Source: Ignelater luminosus
Taxonomy: Eukaryota > Arthropoda > Insecta > Coleoptera > Elateridae
Assembly: GCA_011009095.1 (NCBI GenBank)
Contig: VTPC01000404.1
Span: forward strand, 1 to 64,000
DNA: 64,000 nt
Direction of reading: 5' to 3'
In this document: positions 1 through 10,600 of the stretch, one piece after another
How the letters are laid out: every line of letters starts with the position of its first letter
How positions within the stretch are numbered: position 1 is the stretch's first letter
Notes under the pieces: model-generated
Database searches by the model: none
What the model was told of the DNA's origin: nothing
What the model saw: the letters and a program-made list of their open reading frames with translations, nothing else
Translations under genes and position numbers: made by a program

Positions 1-2520
1 AAAAAATCTCACCGTTTGAATATAATTTACACTTTATTTAGCAATAGATGTACCTTACATACATTTCTGAATTTAGTTTCTATGTGACCGAAAAGCATTA
101 CATACAAGATACTGCTCCAAATTTTCAGGAATAAAATTTGCATGCTTCTATATTAAAATTGATTTGAACCACCAAAAGCTGCACTCAACATTGATGTAAT
201 AGATGCATATTTGTAAATTAGAAAATTTTGTGTTAAACTTTGGATGTCAACACTTACTCGGAGAATAACTCGGTTCCACAAAGTTGTTCTAAATTTTCTG
301 AATAATCCAGATAATCATGGGAAAAACAAAAAGCATAAAAGGGAGAGCCAAAAAGTTTCTCCTAGATTTTAACGGCGGTTAGTTAGTTTAGCAAAAATTG
401 CGTGTGGTGCTGTAGTTATGTTCTTGAGTGTATTTGGTCGATTTAAGTAACCTTGTGCAATGAGGTCTAAGCATTATTAAGGTTAGGTCACATGGAAATG
501 GCTAAAGTACCCACTCAGCTACGTTGAAATGCAAACGAAGTTCAAGTTATAGCATCTCAACTGAGGGAATATACATAAAAGAAAAAGAAATAAAATATCC
601 TAAAATAGGAAGCTAAAATACAGTATTTAGGATCAACATTCGTAATTTAGGAAAAATAAAAAGGGTGCCAAATGATTTACTTTTTAGAGAAACGAGTTTA
701 TAACTCGGTTTTTGTTCACGCCCTAAATAATTAATAAAAAGGATCTTTCTTACGAATCCACTCTTTACTAATCAGTATTCTTTAGATATTGCTTGTTCTC
801 CCGTGTAAAAATTCCATTTTCCTCGCATTGTTATTTAAGAATTCTAACTTGAACTAAGAAACTACAAAAAGGGTCAAGAATTCCCGATTATGTTTTAAAT
901 CTACCTTACAATCTACACCCATTTAAATTTCCGCGCAAAATATATTTTTTATCATTATTGTATTGTGTCTTGCGGTTTAACATTTATTATTCAGTTAGCG
1001 AATCTCAGAGCAAACAGTTGCGTTTTATTGTTAGTTTGTTTTGTGTAAGATTTTGGTAAATTCCCTTGAAGAATCTGAAGGTAAAATTGAAATTGTTCAT
1101 CAAATTACTATCTGGTATTAAAAACATCAAAACTTTTCCATAGGAGAACATCTTTTGTCTAATTAGCCCGGTAATTATTTCGGTGATTCCCCGTACCTAT
1201 AAGATACTGGTTTTGAACATTGTCTTAAATCAATATTGATTCTTTTATCGAACTATCAGGGATACAAAACTTTGGGAGAATTTTGTTGGAATTCGTAAAA
1301 TCGTAAAATCTTTGAAGACTTCAAGGTTGGAAATTCTTCGATTGTGCAATATTGGAACTTGTTTCCCAGGACAAATTGGCACTTGTACAGTGAACCAAAA
1401 TAAATACGGGGCACTACATAAGTTTTAAAATTACCCTTTATAAATCTGTCTTCAGTTTAAGTAAAACTATACTCTTCATTGTTATGTTTTATGGCCGTAC
1501 TTGTCTTATGTAGAGCATTTACCTACCTGAACAAAGAATAAGTGTCGGATTAACAGTTTTTAAAACCTATGTGGTGCTCTGTATTTATTTTGGTTTACTG
1601 TACTCTGAGGCATTTTTAAGGCAATTATCTGAGTTTGGTCTCCAATTACGACTTCAATAACTTTGTGGTGAGCAATCAGAATTTTTGGTAATGGTTACAA
1701 TAGCACCTACCTATCGGTTAATGGTTTATCAATTAGAGTGAATTTTTGTACTTGTTATTTAGTTACTTAGAAGTTTGAATAACTTGAATCAGTTAAAATT
1801 GACCATTCTACATATTCAAACCATTTTAAAATCTTAGTTAAGTTATCGAGACTAAGTCGAGTAGTATTAAGCAAAGTTAGTATTCTGATGACGTCATTTT
1901 TTAATTTTTGATTTAATAATTAAGAAATAGAACTTAGAACTTAAACTGATGTTTTTTGTAATAAATTTATGAGTTGAAATCTAATAAAATTTAAGTTGGT
2001 TGACTTTTCTCCGCTATGTTTTTCTAACTATGTTGGTACGTAACAAGACTGCGATTGATGCTGGCTTTTATTATCTCCTGCAGTGGGATTCTGATTGCTC
2101 GACTCGAAACGTGTCGTATGCGAATCGAAGACGATATCTAATTCCGATACTGTTCGTTTTGCTTTCGTTGTCGAGTAAACATATAGCTACCATTTTTATT
2201 TTTCCGTAGCATTCGTAGCTTACTGAATTATTTACCGTACCGTTATCGCCTGTTATGTTTATTATTATTCTTTAGCCTGTTGCACGCATCGTTGATGTTT
2301 TTTTCATAAATTTCTTTGTATAAATATACGTATTTATATTATTATAAGCGTAGTATTTGTATTTATTATTTTTATTTTTAATTTGTAAGCGTAAATTTTT
2401 ATAGGTTAAGTTTTATAAGTGTTTATATTTTCATTAATTTCAGTTCTAGGCTATTATAGATTGCGTGAATTACTGTAAATATTTAGTATTTTCTAGGTTA
2501 ACAAGTTTCTTGTGAGTTGG
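1..2520. other. Intergenic, no gene recognised
   Basis: AT-rich sequence with no ORF of recognisable family on either strand. The longest open stretch (about 2000-2209, +) lacks any family resemblance or splice context. A short foldback (1385-1603) is listed separately. A perfect CRE-type palindrome TGACGTCA lies near 1889. Nothing else could be supported. Confidence 0.5.
1385..1603. repeat. Foldback / MITE-like inverted repeat
   Basis: Two 43-bp arms (1385-1427 and 1561-1603) are reverse complements of one another with about four mismatches; both contain the block CCAAAATAAATAC. They are separated by about 133 bp of AT-rich sequence. No coding capacity is present, and a target-site duplication was not clear. 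Structure fits a small non-autonomous DNA transposon or hairpin-forming element. Confidence 0.6.
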
Positions 2521-2524
2521 AAGG

Positions 2525-2697
2525 TGTGCGTGTGCGTGTGCGTGTGGGTGTGCGTGTGCGTGTTTGTGCGTGCGTGCGTGGGTGCGTGCGTGGGTGGGTG
2601 CGTGCGTGGGTGCGTGCGTGCGTGGGTACGTGCGTGCGTGGGTGGGTGCGTGCGTGCGTGGGTGCGTGCGTGGGTGCGTGCGTGCGTGGGTGGGTGC
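2525..2697. repeat. GTGC/GTGG microsatellite
   Basis: About 170 bp of nearly pure G/T/C on the + strand, built from GTGTGC units that change to GTGCGTGC and GGTGGGTGC units further on. The array opens all frames, producing artificial Cys/Val- or Thr/His-rich ORFs that are not genes. Confidence 0.95.
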
Positions 2698-3191
2698 TTG
2701 TTTTGAATTTGCTACAGCTGATTGACTGCTGGACAATCCACGAGACCCCGTCTGACCTGACCGAGGGCGACGAAGAGGAATGAACCTCCTAACCAAATCT
2801 GGCACCAGAGGTCCCGCCTTCCTACTTTAACAACTGGAATTTGTAAATAAGAAACACTTTCTCTCAAATACATTTATTGCATGTTAACCAATCAGAAACG
2901 TTTTCATTGACATCGTGTCACTATGATTACTATTGTAGGACGAAAGCAATTTCAAATTCCAGAATTATCGTGGTGTTAGATATTTTTAAGTTGGTAATCA
3001 GCGAACAGGATGATGGGTAACGGAAGTTGTCAGAAGTATGGTTGTTACTAGTTAGTTGAGTTTTATAGTTGTGTTAGTCAAGTCGTGTCTGTCAAGTTTC
3101 GAATATATAATAAACTAATTTTTATACCAGTCTGTCTCTTATTATTATTTGATAAAATATACAACATCGTAACTTTAATGTATTGCCAAAG

Positions 3192-3567
3192 CCAGTTGAT
3201 TGTGATCCAAGTACCGACACCAAACAAAAAACGATCGCAAATTGAGCTCAATAACGATTTTCTTTCCGTTAGAGGCGCTGTTGTTCTAGATTAAATTTGA
3301 CAAGTTTAAACGTCAGTTTATAAGTTTGAGGTTATTAAAATTTAAATGTTAGGAAAAAGTAATTATTAATGCCTTGTTGCGTATTTTTTATTCTTTGCAA
3401 AGTTTGTATGAGCAAGTATATATTTTCTATTACCTGGTCGTCATCTTCATCACTTTCACAATTATGTTTTTATAAATTGCTGTAAAACAGATTTCGTAGT
3501 GGTTGCGCAACCGTTTCTGGTAACTATGTCATGTAATTTGTATGATCAGATCAAAAATACAAGTTAA
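3192..3567. mobile_element. MITE family A, truncated copy
   Basis: This segment is highly similar, in the same orientation, to the left part of the complete element at 39525-40105. It begins CCAGTTGATTGTGAT, passes through the block with CAAACAAAAAACGAT and GAGGCGCTG, and runs to the internal GATCAGATCAAAAATAC. The right terminal inverted repeat is absent, so the copy is truncated. It lacks coding sequence. Confidence 0.75.
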
Positions 3568-4214
3568 GTGTCCGAAGATTTAATCTTCTAATGATATTTT
3601 GCAATCATTTGTGGGGAATCTTTTAAAACAACACAAGGGTATAGTAATTACAACAAAAGATAATGGAATATTATTTGTACAACTATTTTCACCTTGCTTG
3701 CAGCCTACATACTAAAACTTACTTAGAATAGAAAAAGCCATACTTAATATAAAAATGTACTATAATCAACAAAGTCCTTGTAACTGTAAAATAAAGCTTA
3801 TTACCCTTTCCTTTCTAATTACAATATAATCCAATTTACAAAAATAAGTTATATATAAAAACTCCTTAAAAAACAACACCATAATAACAATTGAAAAAAT
3901 ATTTAGTCTTATATTAAATTGCACTTACATTATTTCAAATTCAACCAGGATCATGATAAAATTTCTACAATTGACTTCGTTACACTTTGTTAAATAAGAA
4001 TGATATACAACAAGCAACTAGTTACGATTTTAAACAATTAACATAAGTTTTTACACCTATACATAACAATAATAAGGCTTAATTACAGACAATAAACCAA
4101 AAGGCGATCCTGGTTTTATAGACACATTTTTTTAATATGTAATAGTACAATTTTACTTCTTTTTCGTTCATGCAGTTTACATTTTAGGAAGACTTAAAAC
4201 AATATCACAAAAAA
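3568..4214. other. Intergenic, 3' flank of TRABD
   Basis: AT-rich sequence between the truncated MITE and the stop codon of the minus-strand TRABD gene. Part of it should be TRABD 3'UTR, but no convincing minus-strand poly(A) signal could be chosen. No gene seen. Confidence 0.4.
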
Positions 4215-5681
4215 CTAGGGGTTTCGGATGTTTGACATGATCTTATTGACAACGTTCTGATATGACTCCCTGAAAATTTTAGGCACAGGCACATATCGGT
4301 ACACTAGATAACCGCCAAGCGATAATATTGATATCCTGAATGTTAGCTTGAATATTTTTGAAGACAACGATGGTGGAGGAATTGTTAAAATATTTGCTAA
4401 ATAGGGTCGTTGATCTGTTGGCCATAAACGAGTTATACCTACAAGGTGACCAATACCTACAACTCCAACAACTTTTAATGGTTCGGATGAATTTTCGGCA
4501 TAAGCTAAAATAAAATGTTTCTATTAATTTCTTCTTATTATTATTCTAGTTAAAATAAGCATTGCCACTTTCTGATGGTTACGTTATTAAAAAAAGAAAA
4601 TTTCAAATACGTACTTCGTGGATGCAACCGAGAAGTAGCTGCCATTTGTAGAGAATGTGTTAAATAGATATCACGTTCATCGACAAATACTTCACCAAGT
4701 GCAGGATACTCTCCTGCCATTTCCGCTAGAAGCTGTTCTAACATGTCACGACGTTTACATCTTTCTATTTCCTCTTTACTACAAAATAAATCAACTTATA
4801 AAACATTGCAATTCAAAAATGTTTTACTGCTACCTAATAGGATCTTTGGATGTTAACAAGTGCCAGCCTAATTTAATTGTTTGAATCCAAGATAACCTGG
4901 CTAAGGCACGTTGTAGAGTGATTTGAATAGGCCTGTCTCCTAAATGAACACCGCAATCTAGTAATTTCCTTGCCTAAAATGTGACAGGACACTCACTAAA
5001 AGATAATAACGAAATCTTCACTACATACTTCTGAATAAGCAACCCTAAATTCACCACCTGGAGCCATGCCAATTTCTTTAGTAAGGTGCGCACTCATATT
5101 TAGCAACAGTAAATACATAATCCCATTATAAACACCGTTAGTCTTGATAGTGCTCATTATTTTATCAAAATCTATGTTTTTTGCTTCTTCTAATACTGTT
5201 GCTTCATCCAAAGACAAAATACTAGTTCTAGCAGCACATAATTCTAAAACAACTACTTGAGGTTTCACAGTTTGTATCACCTGCAATGATTATATTAACA
5301 ACTTGACAGTAAGTAGAATTTCCCACTTAATACCTTAATCACATCTTCTTGTGATTCTCTACTAAAGTGTGCAGTTCCTACAAGATAAACTTTTACGCCA
5401 GTCTCTGGATTTTTGAGCAATGTAACAGTCTCAGGTAAATTATTATCAAAATCTGAATGGGGTGTTTTATATTCATGGTTATCTGAAGATGAAGCTTCAG
5501 TATCTGGATCAACTAATTCCTCAAAATTATCGCTTTTTTCTGAACTCTTTTCCGAGTCTGAACCAATACGTACAGTACTAGCCGATAATTCTGTAAAATA
5601 TTTAGTAGTAATTTATTAAGATGTGCTATTTAGAAAAAAAACATGTTGTAACCTACCAAAATTTACAACAGAATTGTCCAT
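4215..5681 (-). CDS. TRABD: TraB domain-containing protein (TRABD)
   Basis: Six coding exons on the minus strand: 5657-5681, 5334-5590, 5029-5280, 4834-4973, 4615-4778 and 4215-4504. All have GT/AG borders and phases that close, giving about 375 residues, the usual size of metazoan TRABD. After an acidic, Ser-rich N-terminus comes the TraB/Tiki-fold core: YLVGTAHFSRES, then VVVLELCAAR, then EFRVAYSE joined across an intron to HLGDRPIQITLQRAL, then ERDIYLTHSLQ, and late on VVGVVGIGHLVGI. The last exon ends with a hydrophobic stretch followed by basic residues, which could anchor the protein. The GTAHFS and GxGHxxGI motifs are the conserved parts of this fold. TRABD's biochemical role is poorly known; related Tiki proteins are metalloproteases, but catalysis is not inferred here. 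It starts 582 bp from the divergent STMP1-like gene. Confidence 0.93.
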
Positions 5682-6263
5682 TTTCTAAACTAACTGTGTA
5701 AAATGTTACTATAAAAATTAAAGAAGAAAGCAGGAAATGCGAAAGAATTTAAAAAATATAACTGCACACAGTTCACCACTATATTTATATCCTAAAAATA
5801 TTAAATTCTCATTCAACTCCTGCCATATGTCATAAAACTACTGACAGTTGTCATGTCATATGAAAATCGCTTTACAGTTGGCTACACTGATTCTGAAAAT
5901 CTACCATAAGCGCACTTAAAATTCTTAAAATCCTTTTTAAAGTATTGAAAGGCTTCCTCATGAACTAAAAAGTTAATAGAAGTTCCCAGGAGATCCCACA
6001 AAACGCTAAAGATGTTACACATTCAGTCTTGGTTTTAACGTAAATTATTTAAAATGACGAAAATTATTCCTAAGCTCTGTACGCCGCTGATAATATAGGT
6101 TACGGAATCAAAATGACAATTATGACGTCAAATTCTCTGCCAAGTTTTATCAATTATATTCATCGCTCACATAACAAAACTGAACAAAACCAAGAATATA
6201 GTCAAAAAATAGCATGTTTAATTGAGCTACCTTATTGATATTGATTAATTAAATACAATTCTC
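5682..6263. promoter_or_regulatory. Shared divergent promoter region TRABD / STMP1-like
   Basis: The 582 bp between two divergent start codons must contain both promoters and 5'UTRs. It includes TGACGTCA (near 6123), a CRE-type palindrome. No TATA box placed convincingly for either gene was chosen. Bidirectional use is inferred from gene orientation only. Confidence 0.5.
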
Positions 6264-6530
6264 ATGTCAAGTATGGTCAGGGGGCTGGTAAGTTTTCATT
6301 AGTTATTATAAAATGTATAAAATTAATTTTACTTACCTTTAGCTCGGTTTTGCTCTTGGAATCTACGCTGGTATTTATATATCCCAGAATTATGAGGTAT
6401 GTAATTATATGTGTACTTTTTGTAAGGCATCACTTATGTTTTATTATTGCAACAGATACCACGAGTGGACGATCCATCTGCTTTATTAGAAAAACTTAAG
6501 GACTTTGCAGAAAGACATAAAAAATCATAA
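6264..6530 (+). CDS. STMP1: STMP1-like short transmembrane mitochondrial micropeptide
   Basis: A 50-residue protein in three tiny exons, 6264-6287, 6343-6396 and 6456-6530, with introns of 55 and 59 bp and correct GT/AG borders. Each exon is far too short to stand out as an ORF. The peptide starts MSSMVRGL, has a single hydrophobic helix with Gly/Ala spacing (GFALGIYAGIYIS), then the motif QNYEIP followed by a charged amphipathic tail ending RHKKS. This layout (hydrophobic helix, QNY-D/E-IP, Lys/Glu-rich tail of about 20 residues) is that of vertebrate STMP1, a roughly 47-residue mitochondrial inner-membrane micropeptide linked to respiratory-chain function. Assignment rests on this motif and gene structure. 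AATAAA at 6598-6603 is a suitable poly(A) signal. Convergent with EMC4, whose stop is 85 bp away. Confidence 0.85.
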
Positions 6531-6554
6531 ATGTAGTGTATATATATATATAAT

Positions 6555-6603
6555 TTTATTTTACATTTTACTTATTGTAGTTATTAAGTCAATTAAGAAT
6601 AAA
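6555..6603. terminator. Interleaved poly(A) signals of two convergent genes
   Basis: TTTATT at 6555-6560 reads AATAAA on the minus strand, 55 bp beyond the EMC4 stop. AATAAA at 6598-6603 on the plus strand lies 67 bp beyond the STMP1-like stop. Since the stops are only 85 bp apart, each transcript must run through the other's signal, so the two 3'UTRs overlap antisense. Confidence 0.7.
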
Positions 6604-6615
6604 TAATGCTTTTAG

Positions 6616-7197
6616 TTAAAATAATGCTACACCTCCACCTAAATATTCCTGTCTTACTTGCGGTTCAACAAACGCAAGCCAATCACTTGAATGTGTCGGT
6701 AACAAACCCATACTTTGACATTTATAAAGTGCTAATCCTATATTAATAAAGTTTCCCAAAATATACACAAATTTCTGACCGATTGCACTCGAATTCTCCA
6801 ACATTTTAAATGTACTATTTAACGAAAATAAAGCTTGAATTGGTCGCATAAATAACATTCCTACCATCATAATTGGAAAAATCGAGATTGAATTTCCTGC
6901 CATGTACATGATGAACAGATTCATTGGTACTTGTTTTATTGGTGCCAATGCCAATTCCCAGGACTTTTTAATAATCAGATGGCCAGTATCGGTTTTCTTT
7001 GCTACTTCACTGCTTCCTAGAGTTCCCGATGTGCTGTATGCAGGAGGTGATGCTAATACTGTATCGTTCACTGTACTTACTCGATTATTTCTATAAGAAT
7101 CATAAGAAATAGTATTAAGTATGTAATGTTTACATGTTTACCTTGTAGAATCCAAACTCCATTTTAAACGTCTATTTTGAATCTTATTTGTTGCCAT
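6616..7197 (-). CDS. EMC4: ER membrane protein complex subunit 4 (EMC4)
   Basis: Two exons, 7142-7197 and 6616-7090, with a 51-bp intron between them; together 176 residues, close to the roughly 183 of human EMC4. The N-terminus is basic ([16 protein letters not shown]) and followed by a Ser/Pro-rich linker. The conserved EMC4 core is clear: [17 protein letters not shown], then the membrane segments [20 protein letters not shown], a loop [10 protein letters not shown], and a second hydrophobic segment around [18 protein letters not shown]. The end is the family-typical short tail with WLAF and a Gly-rich stop region. EMC4 is part of the ER membrane insertase that inserts tail-anchored and multipass proteins. 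The gene is divergent from phosphatidylserine synthase and convergent with the STMP1-like gene. Identification is firm; only UTR ends are uncertain. Confidence 0.95.
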
Positions 7198-7640
7198 TTT
7201 TACAAATTTCGAAACGCTGGAGATTTTATTGAACGACCATCTGTTATTGACTTTTTTCCGTTCTGTTCGTAGAGTATTGACCAACCGTTAGAAGTTACTA
7301 ACTTAAAAGTCACTAGACCTCTCGTGTTTCCCCTAATAATTTTTGCATTTGCGTAATGTAACCTCTGTAACCTCAAAAATAATATTTTAATCATACATTT
7401 CTAACTAAATTTAAATGATATATTGCGAAATGTAATGATCTGTCTTCAAAACTAAATTTAACGTTTCACGTGTAAATTTGCGATTGGTGTGACAGTTAAA
7501 AGTACCTTCTTTCTCCAAACTTAACCACATGATGTGTGCCAAACAAAATTAAAATTAGTGTTTTTCAGCAATAAACTCGGACCATCAGATTAAAGTTCAT
7601 GTTTTAAATTCTCAATGCATCATTCTAATAGTGGAACGTG
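7198..7640. promoter_or_regulatory. Shared divergent promoter region EMC4 / Pss
   Basis: 443 bp separate the start codons of EMC4 (-) and phosphatidylserine synthase (+). The stretch contains a perfect E-box CACGTG near 7467. No clear TATA box. Common regulation is an inference from spacing. Confidence 0.5.
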
Positions 7641-10600
7641 ATGAAGGCAGCAAAAATGAAAAATTCACCTATTAAACATTCAACAAATAGCAATAAACGA
7701 ACTCGACTGGATAGTTTTAGTAGTATCAATGAAAAACAAGTCGATGATATATCATTAGAATTTTTTTATAAGCCACATACTATTACACTTTTGGCTATTA
7801 CCATTGGAATTGTGATATATACAGCTTTTGTGAGGTAAGCAATTTTTTTTATTATAGATTGTTAAGTTATAGGTAGTCTACTCTCAAAATTGTTTTTCTT
7901 GATATTTCTGTGGAAAAGATGAATGTAAATTTCCTGTTTATAGTATTTCATTGATAAGAATTGTTTACAATGTTTTTATCGCTGACACGAGCATTTTTGC
8001 ATTGCGTAATATCTATGCCAAAGTACTAATTAAAATTGATTTTCTTCAGATTGGTAATTAAATAGAATTCAAATTTATATTGTGTTGACAATACTGAAAA
8101 TTAATAATGAACTACTTGAAATAAATATATACATTGCTGTCTCGCTAGTCATGATCGAACTGGTTTGCATATTAAATTATTTGATGTGTCACTTTCGCAG
8201 TTATTTTATACAGTGTACTCAATTTAAGGCACTACAAATAGGTAGGCAACACAGTTTGCATATCATGAATATAGATTCTAATTTTTAAAAGGCATAGCTA
8301 TGGAAAACAAAAACTTTCAAAAATTATTAGTATACATTGCTTGTCATTTTGGCATTACATTTAGTAATTATCTAACCTTACATTACATGTAATAACATCT
8401 TGTCTTATATAACTTTCATCTTTAATTATTTAAAGAAATTTGAAAAGCGAAAAGTTATTGAGATTCAGCAGTTTGTCATATGTGTTGCCTACTTACATGT
8501 AGCGAAATAAACTGGATTGGTTATCACATCAATATGAGCAATTGTGGGTTACAGAAGTAAAAGGAAATGTAAGAAAATTAAAAATTAAGTAAGAATAAAT
8601 TATTTAATTTCAAATTAAACTATGTTTATGATACCATAAAAAATAAAGGATTTATTTATTCTCACTTGTTTTAGTAGTTTGTTATTATTTAGGGGTTGTT
8701 TGCTGTATGTAAAAATCACTTAGAGTGCACTTGGAGTAAAATAGAGAGAGTAATGTTAATCCAATATAAATATAAGTAATTACGAGAAAGATAACTGGGG
8801 CCCAAATGTTATATTTGATAGTGAGAACACAAAACTGTTTAGATTTGAACTATTTTTCAAGATTAGATGCGTAAAACTTTTTTATTGTTCATATACGACA
8901 GTTTCAACAAATTCACAAACATCTTTGAAAATACTGACGCACACACCACCAAAGATGGTATTCACTATAAAAATCATAATCAGCCTGATTGTCAAAGTAA
9001 CAATAATTTTAAAGGTTAGATTGCTGTCCTGAGGTGATCTTGTGTTAGCTTAGGTTAATCTTAGTTGTTCAAAAAACTTATTTGAAAAGTGATAAGTTTA
9101 CTATAGCTGATTAGTTGGCAGTGATGTGAATAACCCCTACCATTCAGCAAAGTAATTTGAAGATTTCGGTTATTTGAATCAGCTGTTAAAATGTGCAGTT
9201 AGATGTCCAAAAGGCCCGATACACCCGTATGTCCCGACAGGCCGAGAAGTCCAAAAGACCCGACAGGGCCTAGAAGTCCAACAGGCCTGACAGATCCCTA
9301 TGACCTGATAGACCCGAAGAGCCGAGAAGTCTAAAAGGCCTGACAGATCCCTATGGCCTGATAGACCCGAAGGGCCTAGAAGTCCAAAAGGTCCAATACA
9401 CCCGTATGGCCCATATAGCGCGACAGGGCAAAAACTAAAGACCACGTGGTGTCTTCGTATTTTGATATCTCTTCGGGAACATGGTCAAAATCGTTGCCGA
9501 AATTTGAAAATAGTAGTAACAAAACGGAGCTCGTTGTAGTTATGCTTTTGCATTCCCAGATGTTTCAAACTCCTGTTTGGAGCTGTATCTCAGCCATCCT
9601 TGGACAGTGATGAAACTCAATATATTTACTTCCCTAAGGCCGAACTGCATTAAGTTTTGTTAAATGCTTGATTGATTGATCAACCACTTGATCAATTGAT
9701 TAGCCAATCAGAAGTAGTGAAATATTCAGACTTATCCAATCAGATCGGCTAATCAACTGATCAACTTGATCAATGATTAAATTATTTTTGTGCAACCGAG
9801 GGTAAGGATCAGTATTATAAAGAGCAGATACATATATTCTGTGGAATAGATTATGTATTCCATAGGTTTCAGTATTATAAAGCTAAAATAAATTTAACCT
9901 GAAGTTTTGTTCTCTAGTAACCAATTGAGATTTAGATAGTTATCTAGAGATTGATCTTAGCTTTGCAATACTGATCCTTAATGATGAAAATTATATTTTA
10001 TTAACATAAATTGACAATTTTGGAACATCCTCTATATAACATAAAATTTAAAAATATTGAAAGCTATTGAATTTGAAAGAAACAACTATCTTTACTTTCC
10101 CGAATGCATGTGTGTTTCGCCTTTGCTCTTATGGCGATATCATTTTTTGGAAATTTGCTTTGACGTTTTCATTTTAAAATCGTTATAATTCTGTGTGAAT
10201 AATTTTCCGTAATTGTTGCGGATTCGATAATTACAATTTATCAATAATTATTCAAATCGTTCCAAGGGCTATGCTATTCTTAGAAGGTATGTTTATTATG
10301 CTTTCCTTTTATTACTTTTTGCAAGTATTTAGTCAAATACAAGTTTATAATTTGTATTTTTTTATTTGCCGGACCAAAACAAAAACAATAACAACAAAAA
10401 AGACAACAACAAGCAATTAATTAATTTAACAATTATTATTTGGCCAACTGATTAATCGTAATTTCGAAATCATCCAGATAAGTACATTTTGAGAATTGTG
10501 CTGGTCACGTACAAGGTATTCAAAATCAAATATCAAACAGATACTTTGGTCATCATCCGAAGAATCGCCGTGTCAAGGTTTGAGATCCATTTTTTATCCC

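Noticed and set aside
2470..2805. ORFs of 64-111 codons on both strands across 2470-2805
   Set aside because: They exist only because the GTGC/GTGG microsatellite has no stops in several frames; composition is simple-sequence.
9179..9445. 88-codon minus-strand ORF resembling collagen
   Set aside because: Gly-X-Y pattern decays after about 20 residues, no splice or start context; treated as a minisatellite and kept only as a finding.
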